The notes beneath the pieces are model-generated. The model saw only the letters and a program-made list of their open reading frames with translations. It did not search any database and was not told where the DNA came from. The position numbers and the translations under genes are program-made. From Burkholderiaceae bacterium (GTDB taxonomy: Bacteria > Pseudomonadota > Gammaproteobacteria > Burkholderiales > Burkholderiaceae), in contig CANFOL010000002.1 in NCBI GenBank assembly GCA_947448695.1, positions 106,201 through 170,200 on the forward strand: DNA of 64,000 nt, written 5' to 3'. Shown here in pieces: positions 1 to 7,357 of this stretch. How positions within the stretch are numbered: the first letter of the stretch is position 1; each line of letters begins with the position of its first letter.

Positions 1-273
1 ATTGGTAATGGCAAGCATCACTTGATTCCAAACTACCAACCAATGACAGATGGTACTTATCAAAGCGCTCGAAGAAAAAATTCAACAGCAAGCGTTAGTG
101 CGAATCTGCCTAGCCGTAATCGATTAAGCTCCAAAACAGTCAATAATCCACGTGACTTTACGATTCCAGAAAATGAAAAACGCGTATCTAGCCGACCATC
201 TAAAGGAACAATATTGACACAACATACCGGACTACCGCCACGTCCTGGTATACGGTCTACAAGTAAAAAATAA
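1..273 (+). CDS. C-terminal end of an unrecognised protein (5' partial)
   Basis: The frame is open from the first base to the TAA at 271-273, so this is probably the last 90 codons of a gene that starts outside the window. A TTG at 22 is the only internal start candidate and has no convincing ribosome binding site. The visible residues are rich in Ser, Arg, Pro and Asn, with no hydrophobic stretch, and look like a basic disordered tail. I do not recognise the family. The next gene starts 6 bases downstream on the same strand, so the two may be co-transcribed. It could also be a chance open frame, although the codon use looks coding. Confidence 0.5.
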   Translation: MGNGKHHLIPNYQPMTDGTYQSARRKNSTASVSANLPSRNRLSSKTVNNPRDFTIPENEKRVSSRPSKGTILTQHTGLPPRPGIRSTSKK

Positions 274-279
274 ATTGAT

Positions 280-804
280 ATGTGGGATGTGATTCAAAAA
301 TATTGTCTGGCTTTCCCGGCTGAAGCTTCTAAACTTTTAGAAGCGACACGATTTTTAGAGTCGATTACCAATCCCTTCCCCAGGAATCTCTTACCTGGAC
401 ATATTACCGGTAGTGGTATTTTGATTCGGGATGAACAAATGCTATTAATTCACCATCGATATATCAAAGAATGGTTTCAGCCAGGCGGTCATATCGATCC
501 TGGAGAATCTCCCCTAGAAGGAGCTATTCGAGAAGTAGCTGAAGAAACCGGATGGCAATCTATCCCCTGCCCACTGTGGGTAGGCCATTTACCCATCGAT
601 ATTGATGTTCATCTCATTCCAGCCAATCCAAATAAACAAGAACCTGAACATCTTCACATTGATTTTGCGTACCTATTGGAACCCCTATCTGTAGGCATTG
701 CAAGCGATCCAGAAAATGTAGCATGGTTCGATTTAACGTCTCTCACAGCTCCACGCCTTGCAAGGTGCGTGGAAAAATATGAAGATTTAAAACGAGCCCA
801 GTAA
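280..804 (+). CDS. NUDIX hydrolase
   Basis: A 174-residue protein with a full Nudix box at about residues 69-92 (GGHIDPGES, then REVAEETGW), matching the GX5EX7REUXEEXGU signature that binds the metal and the pyrophosphate of a nucleoside diphosphate-X substrate. An N-terminal extension of about 40 residues precedes the fold. Family knowledge supports hydrolysis of a nucleoside diphosphate derivative in the cytoplasm; the substrate cannot be read from the sequence. The ATG lies 6 bases after the upstream stop. The 3' end overlaps the convergent chromate transporter gene by 18 bases, so no terminator separates them. Confidence 0.9.
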   Translation: MWDVIQKYCLAFPAEASKLLEATRFLESITNPFPRNLLPGHITGSGILIRDEQMLLIHHRYIKEWFQPGGHIDPGESPLEGAIREVAEETGWQSIPCPLWVGHLPIDIDVHLIPANPNKQEPEHLHIDFAYLLEPLSVGIASDPENVAWFDLTSLTAPRLARCVEKYEDLKRAQ

Positions 805-1377
805 ACCAGTAGCACCAATCAGTGCGCCGCCAGAGAGTAGCCACAGAATATGGATTTTGGTGCCCCACACAAGGCAAAGTGTTGTTAAGGCGATCATCCA
901 AATCGGCCAATTATGTGCAAGCACAAAATCTCCACGAACAATCACCCAGCTAGAAACCAACATTGAACCAATCACGACCGGTGCTAAGCCTTTTTTGAAG
1001 GCGATCACACCCATTTTTTCACTATTTTTCTGCACCCACCGAGTTGCAGTAAACGTTAAGACACAGGATGGTGTAAGCGCGCATAAGAGGCAAGATACAA
1101 ATCCTAAGAGGGCAAAGACATAATGTGAATATCCCGCAGGGGTAGCATTCATACCAAAGTTCCAGCCCATCATCGCGAGCATCAACGCATTAGGGCCTGG
1201 AGATGCTTGTGCTAAAGCGATTCCTGATGAAAATTGCGACTCCGTTAACCATGCATGTTCATCAATAAAGAAACGATGAAACTCTGGGATAAGCGCAATA
1301 GCGCCACCAATTGCAAATACGGACATCGATGCGAAATGCAATAAAACCGTTAACCAATCAGACAAACTAATGTTCAT
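787..1377 (-). CDS. chrA: Chromate transporter family protein, second half-size subunit
   Basis: A 196-residue integral membrane protein of the CHR (chromate ion transporter) family. The conserved core with PGPNALM follows FAIGGAIALIPEFHRFF at the N terminus, and several hydrophobic helices follow. Full-length ChrA is a tandem duplication of about 400 residues. This is one half only, made as a separate polypeptide, as in the known short-chain CHR pairs that work as heterodimers. Its start overlaps the end of the partner gene by 4 bases (ATGA), so the two are translationally coupled. The role is probably chromate or other oxyanion export, but short-chain CHR substrates are often unproven. The 3' end overlaps the NUDIX gene. 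Confidence 0.85.
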   Translation of the reverse strand: MNISLSDWLTVLLHFASMSVFAIGGAIALIPEFHRFFIDEHAWLTESQFSSGIALAQASPGPNALMLAMMGWNFGMNATPAGYSHYVFALLGFVSCLLCALTPSCVLTFTATRWVQKNSEKMGVIAFKKGLAPVVIGSMLVSSWVIVRGDFVLAHNWPIWMIALTTLCLVWGTKIHILWLLSGGALIGATGLLGSF

Positions 1378-2009
1378 TTATTCCCTTTTGGAAAATGGGA
1401 ATTTTTAATCTTCAAGTAGGTCAGAAAAATACTCGATGTACCCATGACCAATAGAACAGGTATTAAAGGAAACTTCAAAACAGCCAAAAGTACGAACGTA
1501 ACAACAGTAAAAGTAATCGCACCCCAAAAGGTTAATGGATGTACCTTCAAACTCCCCGCCATTTTGAGGGAAGTTCCTCCAATCAAACCAGCGGATACAG
1601 CCCCCATACCATGCAGCGCTCCAGCAACAGCAGGATACTCACGAAACTGTTCAAAAAAAATTGCAACTAAAATCAGCAATAAAGCTGGCATTGAAAAAAT
1701 ACCAGCAACTGCCACAATGGCACCCATGACGCCAAACCACCGACCCCCAAACATGACCAATAAATTGACAATATTAGGCCCAGGAAGTACTTGAGCGACA
1801 GCCCACTCTTCCAAAAAAACTTGTGAAGTAAACCATTTTCGCTCTTCAACTAAAACACGCTGCGCGACTGGGAAAACGCCTCCAAACCCTTGCAATGCTA
1901 ATTTTGTCATTGCCCAATAGAGCTCAGACAAAGATTTTGGACCACTAATAGAATGCGTGACGTTTTGTTTCATATAATAGTTTTTGAGACGAATAACAGA
2001 AGAATACAT
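1374..2009 (-). CDS. chrA: Chromate transporter family protein, first half-size subunit
   Basis: A CHR family half-transporter. The signature LALQGFGGVFPVAQR at about residues 37-51 and the core VLPGPNIVNLL are clear, with about five hydrophobic helices after them. It pairs with the downstream overlapping half-gene. The start is uncertain. The first Met gives 211 residues but leaves only 9 bases to the divergent gene, with no clear Shine-Dalgarno. The Met at residue 13 (codon 1971-1973) leaves a more normal 45-base gap and removes an atypical basic leader, so I slightly favour it. Confidence 0.83.
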   Translation of the reverse strand: MYSSVIRLKNYYMKQNVTHSISGPKSLSELYWAMTKLALQGFGGVFPVAQRVLVEERKWFTSQVFLEEWAVAQVLPGPNIVNLLVMFGGRWFGVMGAIVAVAGIFSMPALLLILVAIFFEQFREYPAVAGALHGMGAVSAGLIGGTSLKMAGSLKVHPLTFWGAITFTVVTFVLLAVLKFPLIPVLLVMGTSSIFLTYLKIKNSHFPKGNK

Positions 2010-2018
2010 TAAGATACT

Positions 2019-2822
2019 ATGAAAAGACTAATCATACTTGCTCTTGCAACCACACTTTATTTATCTACCACCATGACACAAGCCAACTTACTACAGTCCA
2101 TACAATCCGAACTTGCCCCGAATGGAAAAATTCGTGCTTCCATTAACGTGGGAAACCCAATCTTAGCTAAAAGAGATTCCGAACAGTCTGAACCCTATGG
2201 TGTTTCAATTGATCTGGCAAAAAATTTAGCCAAGGAACTAGGCGTTCAATTAGAACTCGTTGTTTTTGATTCAGCGGGAAAATCAGTCGATGCAGTAGCC
2301 AATAAAAAGGCTGACTTTGGCTTCTTTGCGATTGATCCAGTTCGAGGTAAAGAAATTAGTTTTACCAATGGCTATGTCGTCATCGAAGGCGCTTATGTTG
2401 TTCCAAGTAATTCGCTAATTAAAGCGAATGAGGAAGTCGATCAAGCAAAAAATAGGATTGTGGTTGGCAAAGGTAGTGCCTATGACCTTTATCTGACTCG
2501 TGAAATCAAACATGCACAAATTGTACATGCCCCTACTTCACCAAAAGTTGTTGAATTTTTTGTAAACGGTGGCTATGAAGTCGGAGCAGGTGTCAAACAA
2601 CAATTAGAAATGGATTTACAAACATATCCCAATTTAAGATTATTGCCTGGTCGTTTTATGCAAATTAATCAATCCATGGGTGTAAATAAAGAGGTTAGCG
2701 ATGCTACAAAAGCCTACTTGAAAAACTATGTCGAACGGATGAAAGCTTCAGGGTTTGTTCAAGAAGCCCTGAAAAGACATCAAATACAAGGTGCCGCAGT
2801 AGCACCGGCGCAATCCGAGTAA
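2019..2822 (+). CDS. ABC transporter substrate-binding protein (SBP_bac_3, polar amino acid type)
   Basis: A 267-residue periplasmic binding protein with a Sec signal peptide (hydrophobic core at residues 4-20, cleavage probably after TQA). The mature part carries the family-3 fold signature: an early GKIRASINVGNP strand, then YGVSIDLAKNLAKELGVQLEL, then ADFGFFAIDPVRGKEISFTNGY. The fold binds polar amino acids or small organic acids for an ABC importer, but no permease or ATPase gene is adjacent, so this is an orphan component. It is divergent from the chrA pair, with which it must share a very short promoter region. Confidence 0.82.
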   Translation: MKRLIILALATTLYLSTTMTQANLLQSIQSELAPNGKIRASINVGNPILAKRDSEQSEPYGVSIDLAKNLAKELGVQLELVVFDSAGKSVDAVANKKADFGFFAIDPVRGKEISFTNGYVVIEGAYVVPSNSLIKANEEVDQAKNRIVVGKGSAYDLYLTREIKHAQIVHAPTSPKVVEFFVNGGYEVGAGVKQQLEMDLQTYPNLRLLPGRFMQINQSMGVNKEVSDATKAYLKNYVERMKASGFVQEALKRHQIQGAAVAPAQSE

Positions 2823-2909
2823 ACCAATCAATATAAATATCAATCCAAAAGCTGTACGACGAAAAAATTAGCAAATTGGTTCATTGTCTTTGAGTTATTG
2901 TATATATGA

Positions 2910-3563
2910 GACTTTGGAAATAGCATTGCACAGTCGGTGTTTGAGGGCCCTCTTGTCCAAGGTGCCGTTGGTTATACCAATGTCTCTCCAACATACAATG
3001 AGACCTTGACCGTTGGATCACAAACTGTATCTCCGCAAAATATCAATGCAGATAACTTATCTGTCTTAACAGGGAATGTTGGAGCAGGTTATAACTTTCT
3101 CATAGCTCCAAAATTTTGATTGGGTGTTAGTGTAGATTTCATGCCAATTGCTTCGAGGTGCGCAAAGACGAGTGTTTCATTTCCGAACTCATACGGTGAG
3201 GTGCTACTGAGTTCTATTCCAGGCTCCTATCAAATGAAGAACCCCTATAACATTTCTCTTATTCCTGGATATAAGTTATCAAAGGCTCGAGTCATTTATG
3301 GAAAAGTTTCCTATACAGGTGCAACAGTCATCTATAGTGATTCTTTAACTCCTGCTACCAGGGCGAATATGACTGGATATACGCTAGGACTTGGCTACAA
3401 ACAAGCCCTTGAAAACCGACTCTATGTATTTGTTGAGGATTTATATACCAAGTTCCAAGATCAAACGGTGAGCATGACGGGGCCTGCAGGCATTACGAAT
3501 TTCAATCTAACTGCTGGGGCTTCTGGATACACTCTATTAATTGGTGCGGGATATCGCTTTTAA
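2910..3563 (+). pseudogene. Decayed OmpA-type outer membrane beta-barrel protein
   Basis: One continuous reading frame from 2910 to 3563 encodes a small outer membrane barrel: a mature N terminus after AQS, alternating amphipathic strands, and the C-terminal GAGYRF ending in Phe as barrel assembly requires. Two lesions break it. The signal peptide is missing, because an in-frame TGA at 2907-2909 leaves only its last residues. A second TGA at 3117-3119 splits the barrel within APKF-stop-LGVSVDF. Both halves stay in the same frame, so this is a nonsense mutation rather than a frameshift. A functional paralogue elsewhere is likely. A sequencing error at one stop would not restore the lost signal peptide. 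Confidence 0.75.
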
Positions 3564-3659
3564 GTTCAAATAAATCTGGGTAATTATTAATTAAGAGGTT
3601 TGAACTGAATGATTCGTATTAGAATTAAAATTTAACATACCCTTTTTATAGGACTCCAG

Positions 3660-4139
3660 ATGTCTGATGAACATTCCCACATAGATTGGAAACTCCATGG
3701 TGTGCGAGTTGTGCCCGGTAATCAGTTAGATACCAATACAGCTCAAACTCCAGGTATGAACCGTGCTGCCGCAATTAACTTAGCTCGAGTCGGTGCGCAA
3801 AAACTCTGGGCAGGAACTGTGACAATTCACGCAAATGCAAAAACAGGCGCCCATCATCATGGCGAATTAGAGAGTGTGATCTACATTGTTAAAGGTCGTG
3901 CCAGAATGCGTTGGGGTGATCATCTAGAATTTACAGCTGAGGCAGGTCCAGGCGACTTTATTTATGTACCACCTTTTGTACCCCATCAAGAAATTAATGC
4001 CAGCAAAGATGAGGTTCTAGAATGTGTTCTCGTGCGGAGCGACAATGAAGCAATTGTCATGAACCTTAATATTGAACCTGTGGAACATCCTGAAAATGTT
4101 TTTTGGGTGGATCCGATTCATAAAGATCCTAAAGAATAA
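3660..4139 (+). CDS. Cupin domain protein
   Basis: A 159-residue single-domain cupin. Cupin motif 1 is visible as GAHHHGELESVIYIVKG at about residues 63-79, where the His cluster and Glu form the metal site. Motif 2 is GDFIYVPPFVPHQEIN. There is no signal peptide, so it acts in the cytoplasm. Cupins of this stand-alone type may be dioxygenases, isomerases or metabolite sensors, and the substrate cannot be assigned. The gene stands alone between the decayed barrel gene and the toxin-antitoxin patch. Confidence 0.82.
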   Translation: MSDEHSHIDWKLHGVRVVPGNQLDTNTAQTPGMNRAAAINLARVGAQKLWAGTVTIHANAKTGAHHHGELESVIYIVKGRARMRWGDHLEFTAEAGPGDFIYVPPFVPHQEINASKDEVLECVLVRSDNEAIVMNLNIEPVEHPENVFWVDPIHKDPKE

Positions 4140-4142
4140 AAA

Positions 4143-4160
4143 CGTTGCTTTTAAAGCAAC
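4143..4160 (-). terminator. Possible hairpin terminator for leftward transcripts
   Basis: The sequence GTTGCTTTTAAAGCAAC forms an 8-base inverted repeat just after the cupin stop codon. Read on the minus strand it is followed by GTTTTTATTC, which resembles an intrinsic terminator tail for transcripts coming from hipA. On the plus strand no T-tract follows. The very small loop makes it weak. Confidence 0.3.
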
Positions 4161-4404
4161 ATTCGTAGCCTATTTATGTAGTAAATTTAAGACTAGATCT
4201 CTATTAATTAAGGTGGGCTCTTTAATTTGTGTTATTCGCATTTTTAATCTCTATAAATTGTGTGCTTAAGGTCTTACGTAGCAAAGTACCAATTTTTATA
4301 AAAATATTTCATCTTAAGTAATTGATTTTATATATATTTCCAATTATTTTTTATTTATAGCGAATAACTTGGAAATGTTAGAAATCTCGTAAGATTTTAT
4401 ATAA

Positions 4405-5658
4405 CTACACAAAGTTAAAACGCTTTTGTAACTTTTTGGTATTTTGGATAATGTGTCCATTTAATCTCTCCAGCATAGTTAATTCTCCTCCTTTAGGAAC
4501 GAAACTCACTAGATCTTTAAAAATGATTTCAATATTTCTTAGTATTTGATTAGAAATTTTCTGCCCAATCTCAAGGACAAAATTTTCTTTTATGCGAAGA
4601 TCTTGAGCCATCAATTTCAGATGCTTTATTTCTAAATGAGCAGGTCTAGCCTCTCCTCCAATTGCAAATGCAAAATTTCTTGATAGCCCCGGATAAATAT
4701 CTGTACAAAGTAAATCATAAAAGGGAGTCAGCCTTACACCTTCATTTTCAGGAAAGTAAATAGATAAGTTCTTTGCATGACTATCATGATTACCAACGTA
4801 GAGATTAAAAAATATCCACTCAACAAATCGTTTTAAATCTTTTGCAGGAACGCCGTACTCCTTTAGCAACCAATAACAGCGTTTTAAACTTGGTCCACCT
4901 TCTGATTCATATTTAATATTTGATGTTTTACCATCTAATTGGCATAAATCAAGTTGATGAATTTTTCTAATCATTTGCACTTCTTGAATTCTGTCATATC
5001 GCTCGATCACACAAGCTTTTGCTAAGGGTTGAAAAAAAGTTTTTGCAACACCTAACTCTAATGTTTTAGCTAATTTCATCACAAAAGCTTCGTTTATCGC
5101 GGAAGCCCATACACCTTCAACCCTCTCAATATCTGGCTTAATAATATAGGTTGAAGGTGAGTTTCCTAATGGTAAGAATAACTGTTCATTGCGGATGACT
5201 ATACCCATTTTGCGCTGAGCTCCAGCCAAAGAAATTCGTATATTCTTCTTTTCCCTAGCTGTTGCTATTACACCTTGTTTATTTTTAAAACTAGCGAATA
5301 CGTCTGACCACTCAATCCTTTGATACTCAGGTTTAGTTGGTTGTTGTCCTTCTGTAAGTATTGTTAAATCACTAGCTGTATCTCCCCCAACTACTGAGAG
5401 TAGTCCAAAAGTAGAACTCACTTGATACTTCAACTTTAAAAGATCTCGGATTCCAGCCTCTGGTAGCAGATTTTCAAAAAAAGAATCGACAGTTTCTCCT
5501 ATATGCTCTTTTTTGGAAATTGAAAGAGTTGGGATAATCGCACTATTTTTTTCATTGATCCATGTATCAGAATAGATAAATTGCAATTGATTGTCATCAA
5601 TCAATTGCCCTACTAATTGATCATCTCTATAAACATCTAGTTTTTTAACTGCTTCCAT
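4405..5658 (-). CDS. hipA: HipA family serine/threonine kinase toxin
   Basis: A 417-residue HipA-type kinase. The N-terminal subdomain (HipA N1, about residues 1-105) is followed by the ATP-binding loop SLAGAQRKMG near residue 144, the Lys in YIIKPD, VIERYDR, the catalytic loop NHDSHAKNLS near residue 292 and the metal-binding YDL in LTPFYDLLC. All expected kinase residues appear present, so it should be active. Known HipA toxins phosphorylate glutamyl-tRNA synthetase or related targets and arrest growth; the target here is not readable. Its ATG shares one base with the hipB stop (TAATG), which implies coupled translation after the antitoxin. The pair is complete, unlike the other antitoxin remnants nearby. 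Confidence 0.92.
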   Translation of the reverse strand: MEAVKKLDVYRDDQLVGQLIDDNQLQFIYSDTWINEKNSAIIPTLSISKKEHIGETVDSFFENLLPEAGIRDLLKLKYQVSSTFGLLSVVGGDTASDLTILTEGQQPTKPEYQRIEWSDVFASFKNKQGVIATAREKKNIRISLAGAQRKMGIVIRNEQLFLPLGNSPSTYIIKPDIERVEGVWASAINEAFVMKLAKTLELGVAKTFFQPLAKACVIERYDRIQEVQMIRKIHQLDLCQLDGKTSNIKYESEGGPSLKRCYWLLKEYGVPAKDLKRFVEWIFFNLYVGNHDSHAKNLSIYFPENEGVRLTPFYDLLCTDIYPGLSRNFAFAIGGEARPAHLEIKHLKLMAQDLRIKENFVLEIGQKISNQILRNIEIIFKDLVSFVPKGGELTMLERLNGHIIQNTKKLQKRFNFV

Positions 5659-5909
5659 TAAAACTTATTCTTTCTTGTAACAGTTAACTCTAATCCCAGA
5701 ACATTTAAAACATCTAGTACCTTATTGAGTTGTACCGTTTCCTTACCATTTTCGAGTTCAATAATGAAACGATTACCCGTATTGGCTAATCCGGAAATAT
5801 CACTCTGAGTCAATCCCTGGGAAGATCTAAAATCCTTTATACAATCACCTAAATCTGAGGTGGTGCCTATTTTTACGTGCTTTTCTAATGTCAGGTTTTT
5901 TTGTATCAT
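5658..5909 (-). CDS. hipB: HipB-like XRE family antitoxin/repressor
   Basis: An 83-residue helix-turn-helix protein of the HTH_3/XRE family. The helix pair lies at about residues 31-55 (GLTQSDISGLANTGNRFIIE) and the C-terminal ELENGKETVQLNKVLDVLNVLGL matches HipB-like antitoxins. It would neutralise HipA and repress its own promoter. A good Shine-Dalgarno (GGAG, minus strand, 5916-5919) precedes the ATG. Two near-identical palindromes upstream are the likely operators. Confidence 0.9.
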   Translation of the reverse strand: MIQKNLTLEKHVKIGTTSDLGDCIKDFRSSQGLTQSDISGLANTGNRFIIELENGKETVQLNKVLDVLNVLGLELTVTRKNKF

Positions 5910-5924
5910 CCATCACTCCAATAA

Positions 5925-5940
5925 ATTACCTATCGGTAAT
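5925..5940. promoter_or_regulatory. hipBA operator O1 (palindrome)
   Basis: ATTACC-TATC-GGTAAT, a perfect 6-base inverted repeat with a 4-base spacer, lies between the predicted -10 and the hipB ribosome binding site. HipB-type repressors bind such short palindromes in pairs. The assignment is inferred from position and from the second copy. Confidence 0.7.
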
Positions 5941-5968
5941 ATTTTAATATATTTTATTCTAAATGCAA
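5941..5968 (-). promoter_or_regulatory. Predicted hipBA promoter
   Basis: On the minus strand TTGCAT (5963-5968) and TAAAAT (5941-5946) are separated by 16 bases and point at hipB. The elements lie exactly between the two palindromes, which fits autorepression. The prediction is by eye only, in a very AT-rich stretch. Confidence 0.45.
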
Positions 5969-5974
5969 ATAAAT

Positions 5975-5990
5975 ATTACCGAAAGGTAAT
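5975..5990. promoter_or_regulatory. hipBA operator O2 (palindrome)
   Basis: ATTACC-GAAA-GGTAAT has the same arms as O1, with its centre 50 bases away (about five helical turns), so dimers on both sites would face the same side of the DNA. It lies just upstream of the predicted -35. Confidence 0.7.
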
Positions 5991-6268
5991 TAAATTTTTA
6001 TAAACTAATAATAAATGAATAAAATTACTGTAAGGGAATAATATAAAGAATGGACCGCTAATGAATAACTAATTAAATGACAGACAATATCATTCTGCAT
6101 TCTTGAATATAGAATGGCGCTAATCATAATCTTATAAATTCTAAACAACCTACAACTAAAGCATCTTAATTAACCCCACCAATCTAATAGGTTTTAGGAT
6201 CTTTAGGATATAACTAACATATTGTTTTATATATACTTTATTGTTTAAAAAATAGTAAATAGGCCAAC
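5991..6268. other. AT-rich intergenic spacer, no gene seen
   Basis: This forms most of a 359-base non-coding stretch between hipB and the DUF6088 gene. It is strongly AT-rich with stops in all frames. The only structure I see is a small dyad CATTCT-N7-AGAATG at 6098-6116, which has no T-tract. The promoter of the DUF6088 gene presumably lies near its right end. Confidence 0.5.
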
Positions 6269-6679
6269 GTGGCTAAAGCAACAACCAAAGATCGGATATT
6301 GGCAAGCCTGCGCGGCACTAAGAGTAAAGTCTTTTTACGGGATGACTTCAATCGGTTTGGTACTTATCGCCAGGTCTGTCGCGTTGCCAAAGAACTATCC
6401 GATGAGGGCAAGTTAATACGCCTTGGATATGGCACATATGTTAAAGCCCACGCTTCTAACATCTCTGGCAAACCAGTTGCGGATGAAAGCCTCATTAATA
6501 TAGGACTTGAGACGATGCAGAAATTGGGGGTGAAGGCAGATGTAGGTAAAGACTTACGAGCCCTCTTTCAAGGCGAAAGTACACAAGTACCCATGGTTCC
6601 CGGAGTGAATATTGGTAAATCTAGGGTAAGCAGGAAAATTGCTTTAGGAAATAGAAAACTAGTCTATGAAAAAAATTAG
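6269..6679 (+). CDS. DUF6088 family protein (AbiEi-like antitoxin, orphan)
   Basis: A 136-residue protein with a GTG start. The N terminus is a winged-helix-like segment (TTKDRILASLRG, then RDDFNRFGTYRQVCRVAKEL and GKLIRLGYGTYVKA), the pattern of DUF6088/AbiEi-type antitoxin regulators. Relatives usually sit directly before a nucleotidyltransferase toxin of the AbiEii type. No such gene follows here: only a 25-codon ORF overlaps the stop codon, and then a broken brnA. So this is probably an orphan antitoxin left after loss of its toxin, or one now used as a regulator. The family call rests on motif recall, not on a search. Confidence 0.68.
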   Translation: MAKATTKDRILASLRGTKSKVFLRDDFNRFGTYRQVCRVAKELSDEGKLIRLGYGTYVKAHASNISGKPVADESLINIGLETMQKLGVKADVGKDLRALFQGESTQVPMVPGVNIGKSRVSRKIALGNRKLVYEKN

Positions 6680-6743
6680 TGAAAGACAACGGTTGCTAGT
6701 AATCGATCTTATTGCTGAGGAAGAGTTAAGCATATCCGAATAA
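6666..6743 (+). other. 25-codon ORF overlapping the DUF6088 stop
   Basis: An ATG at 6666 inside the end of the DUF6088 gene opens MKKISERQRLLVIDLIAEEE and stops at 6741-6743. The charged helical residues look like the first helix of a protein that has lost the rest, possibly the start of the missing toxin or of a transposase-like helix-turn-helix. I cannot assign it, and it may be non-coding. Confidence 0.25.
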
Positions 6744-6770
6744 GCCCTATAAAAAGAGAGGTAAAAAAAT

Positions 6771-7097
6771 ATGAAGAAGAGAATTAATCCAAAGCTAATA
6801 GATTCAGAAAATCCAGAGTTAACTAATGATGATTTTGCAAAAATGCGACCTGCAAGTGATGTACTACCAGAAATATTTGGTACAGAAATAGCAAAAGAAT
6901 TACTCATCCCAAGGGGTAGGCCACGTCTTGAGAAAACCAAATAAGATATGAATATTCGATTATCACTTGATGTTGTGAAATACTTTAAATCAGCAGGATC
7001 TGGATGGCAAAGTAGGATTTATGCTGCTCTTCGTCAATATATTGCAGAGCATCCTCAAAAGGAAACTATAGAAATATTTAATTATTGGGGTGGCTGA
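6771..7097 (+). pseudogene. brnA: BrnA-type antitoxin interrupted by an in-frame stop
   Basis: Codons 1-57 from ATG 6771 (AGAGAGG ribosome site at 6755-6761) read as the N-terminal BrnA region: NPELTNDDFAKMRPASDVLP, then IPRGRPRLE. A TAA at 6942-6944 interrupts the frame. The same frame continues with ATG 6948 into the ribbon-helix-helix half (NIRLSLDVVKYFKSAG, then GWQSRIYAALRQ), so the lesion is a single nonsense codon at the junction of the two parts. The reading frame then runs into the 3' end of tRNA-His and stops at 7095-7097. No brnT toxin gene is visible upstream. It is either a pseudogene or two separately translated fragments. Confidence 0.75.
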
Positions 7098-7162
7098 TGG
7101 GGCTCGAACCCACGACAACAGGAATCACAATCCTGGACTCTACCAACTGAGCTACAGCCACC
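7086..7162 (-). tRNA. tRNA-His (GTG anticodon)
   Basis: The minus strand folds as a complete cloverleaf. It has an 8-base acceptor helix that includes the extra G(-1):C73 pair typical of tRNA-His, a D arm with AGCTCAGTTGGTAGAG, anticodon stem CAGGA/TCCTG with loop TTGTGAT (anticodon complement at 7126-7128), T arm GTGGG-TTCGAGC-CCCAT, and an encoded CCA at 7086-7088. Its 3' end faces the toxin-antitoxin patch, the usual orientation for an island inserted at a tRNA, and it overlaps the tail of the broken brnA frame. Confidence 0.97.
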
Positions 7163-7177
7163 GTAGAAAAGATTACT

Positions 7178-7206
7178 ATTCTACATCAACTAGACTGTGC
7201 AAACAA
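7178..7206 (-). promoter_or_regulatory. Predicted tRNA-His promoter
   Basis: On the minus strand TTGTTT (7201-7206) and TAGAAT (7178-7183) are 17 bases apart, with the -10 ending 15 bases before the mature tRNA 5' end. So the tRNA probably has its own promoter, although read-through from the SOS promoter further upstream is also possible. Confidence 0.45.
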
Positions 7207-7220
7207 TGCTCTTGCTGGAA

Positions 7221-7328
7221 TTAAATGTGATCCTTACAAATCCATTCTTTGCGGCCAAACTCACCTAAGCTCTCATCAAATATGAGCCAAACTAAAAATG
7301 ATTTCAAACCAAAAGTCATTGTTTTCAT
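7221..7328 (-). CDS. 35-residue small protein downstream of an SOS promoter (novel)
   Basis: ATG at 7326-7328 opens a 35-codon frame ending with TAA at 7221-7223. It begins MKTMTFGLKSFLVWLIF and has a charged tail ending CKDHI. There is an SD-like AAGAGA about 6 bases upstream. The first half is hydrophobic and aromatic with two Lys before it, like a short membrane-associated helix; the second half is polar with two Trp/Cys-type residues. I do not recognise it. Its value lies in its position: a promoter whose spacer is a consensus LexA box ends 29 bases before the start codon. Known SOS-induced peptides of this size (TisB, DinQ, SidA) act on membranes or division, but no homology is claimed. 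It could instead be a non-coding SOS transcript. Confidence 0.5.
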   Translation of the reverse strand: MKTMTFGLKSFLVWLIFDESLGEFGRKEWICKDHI

Positions 7329-7357
7329 GATGTATCTCTTTCGTTTATTGAGATACT

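Noticed and set aside
3563..3606. Inverted repeat AGTTCAAA/TTTGAACT after the barrel pseudogene as a terminator
   Set aside because: The arms are 28 bases apart, with no GC-rich stem and no T-tract, so it does not look like a terminator.
4140..4404. Search for an attachment-site copy of the tRNA-His 3' end at the far side of the TA patch
   Set aside because: I looked for a repeat of the tRNA tail (GGTTCGAGCCCCATCAGCC and parts) and found none. Only an unrelated 9-base inverted repeat (GTTATTCGC at 4231-4239 and GCGAATAAC at 4360-4368) is visible, so no att pair is reported.
6659..6940. 93-codon minus-strand ORF across the brnA region
   Set aside because: The plus strand clearly encodes the BrnA N-terminal motifs with a good ribosome site, so the minus-strand frame is a shadow.
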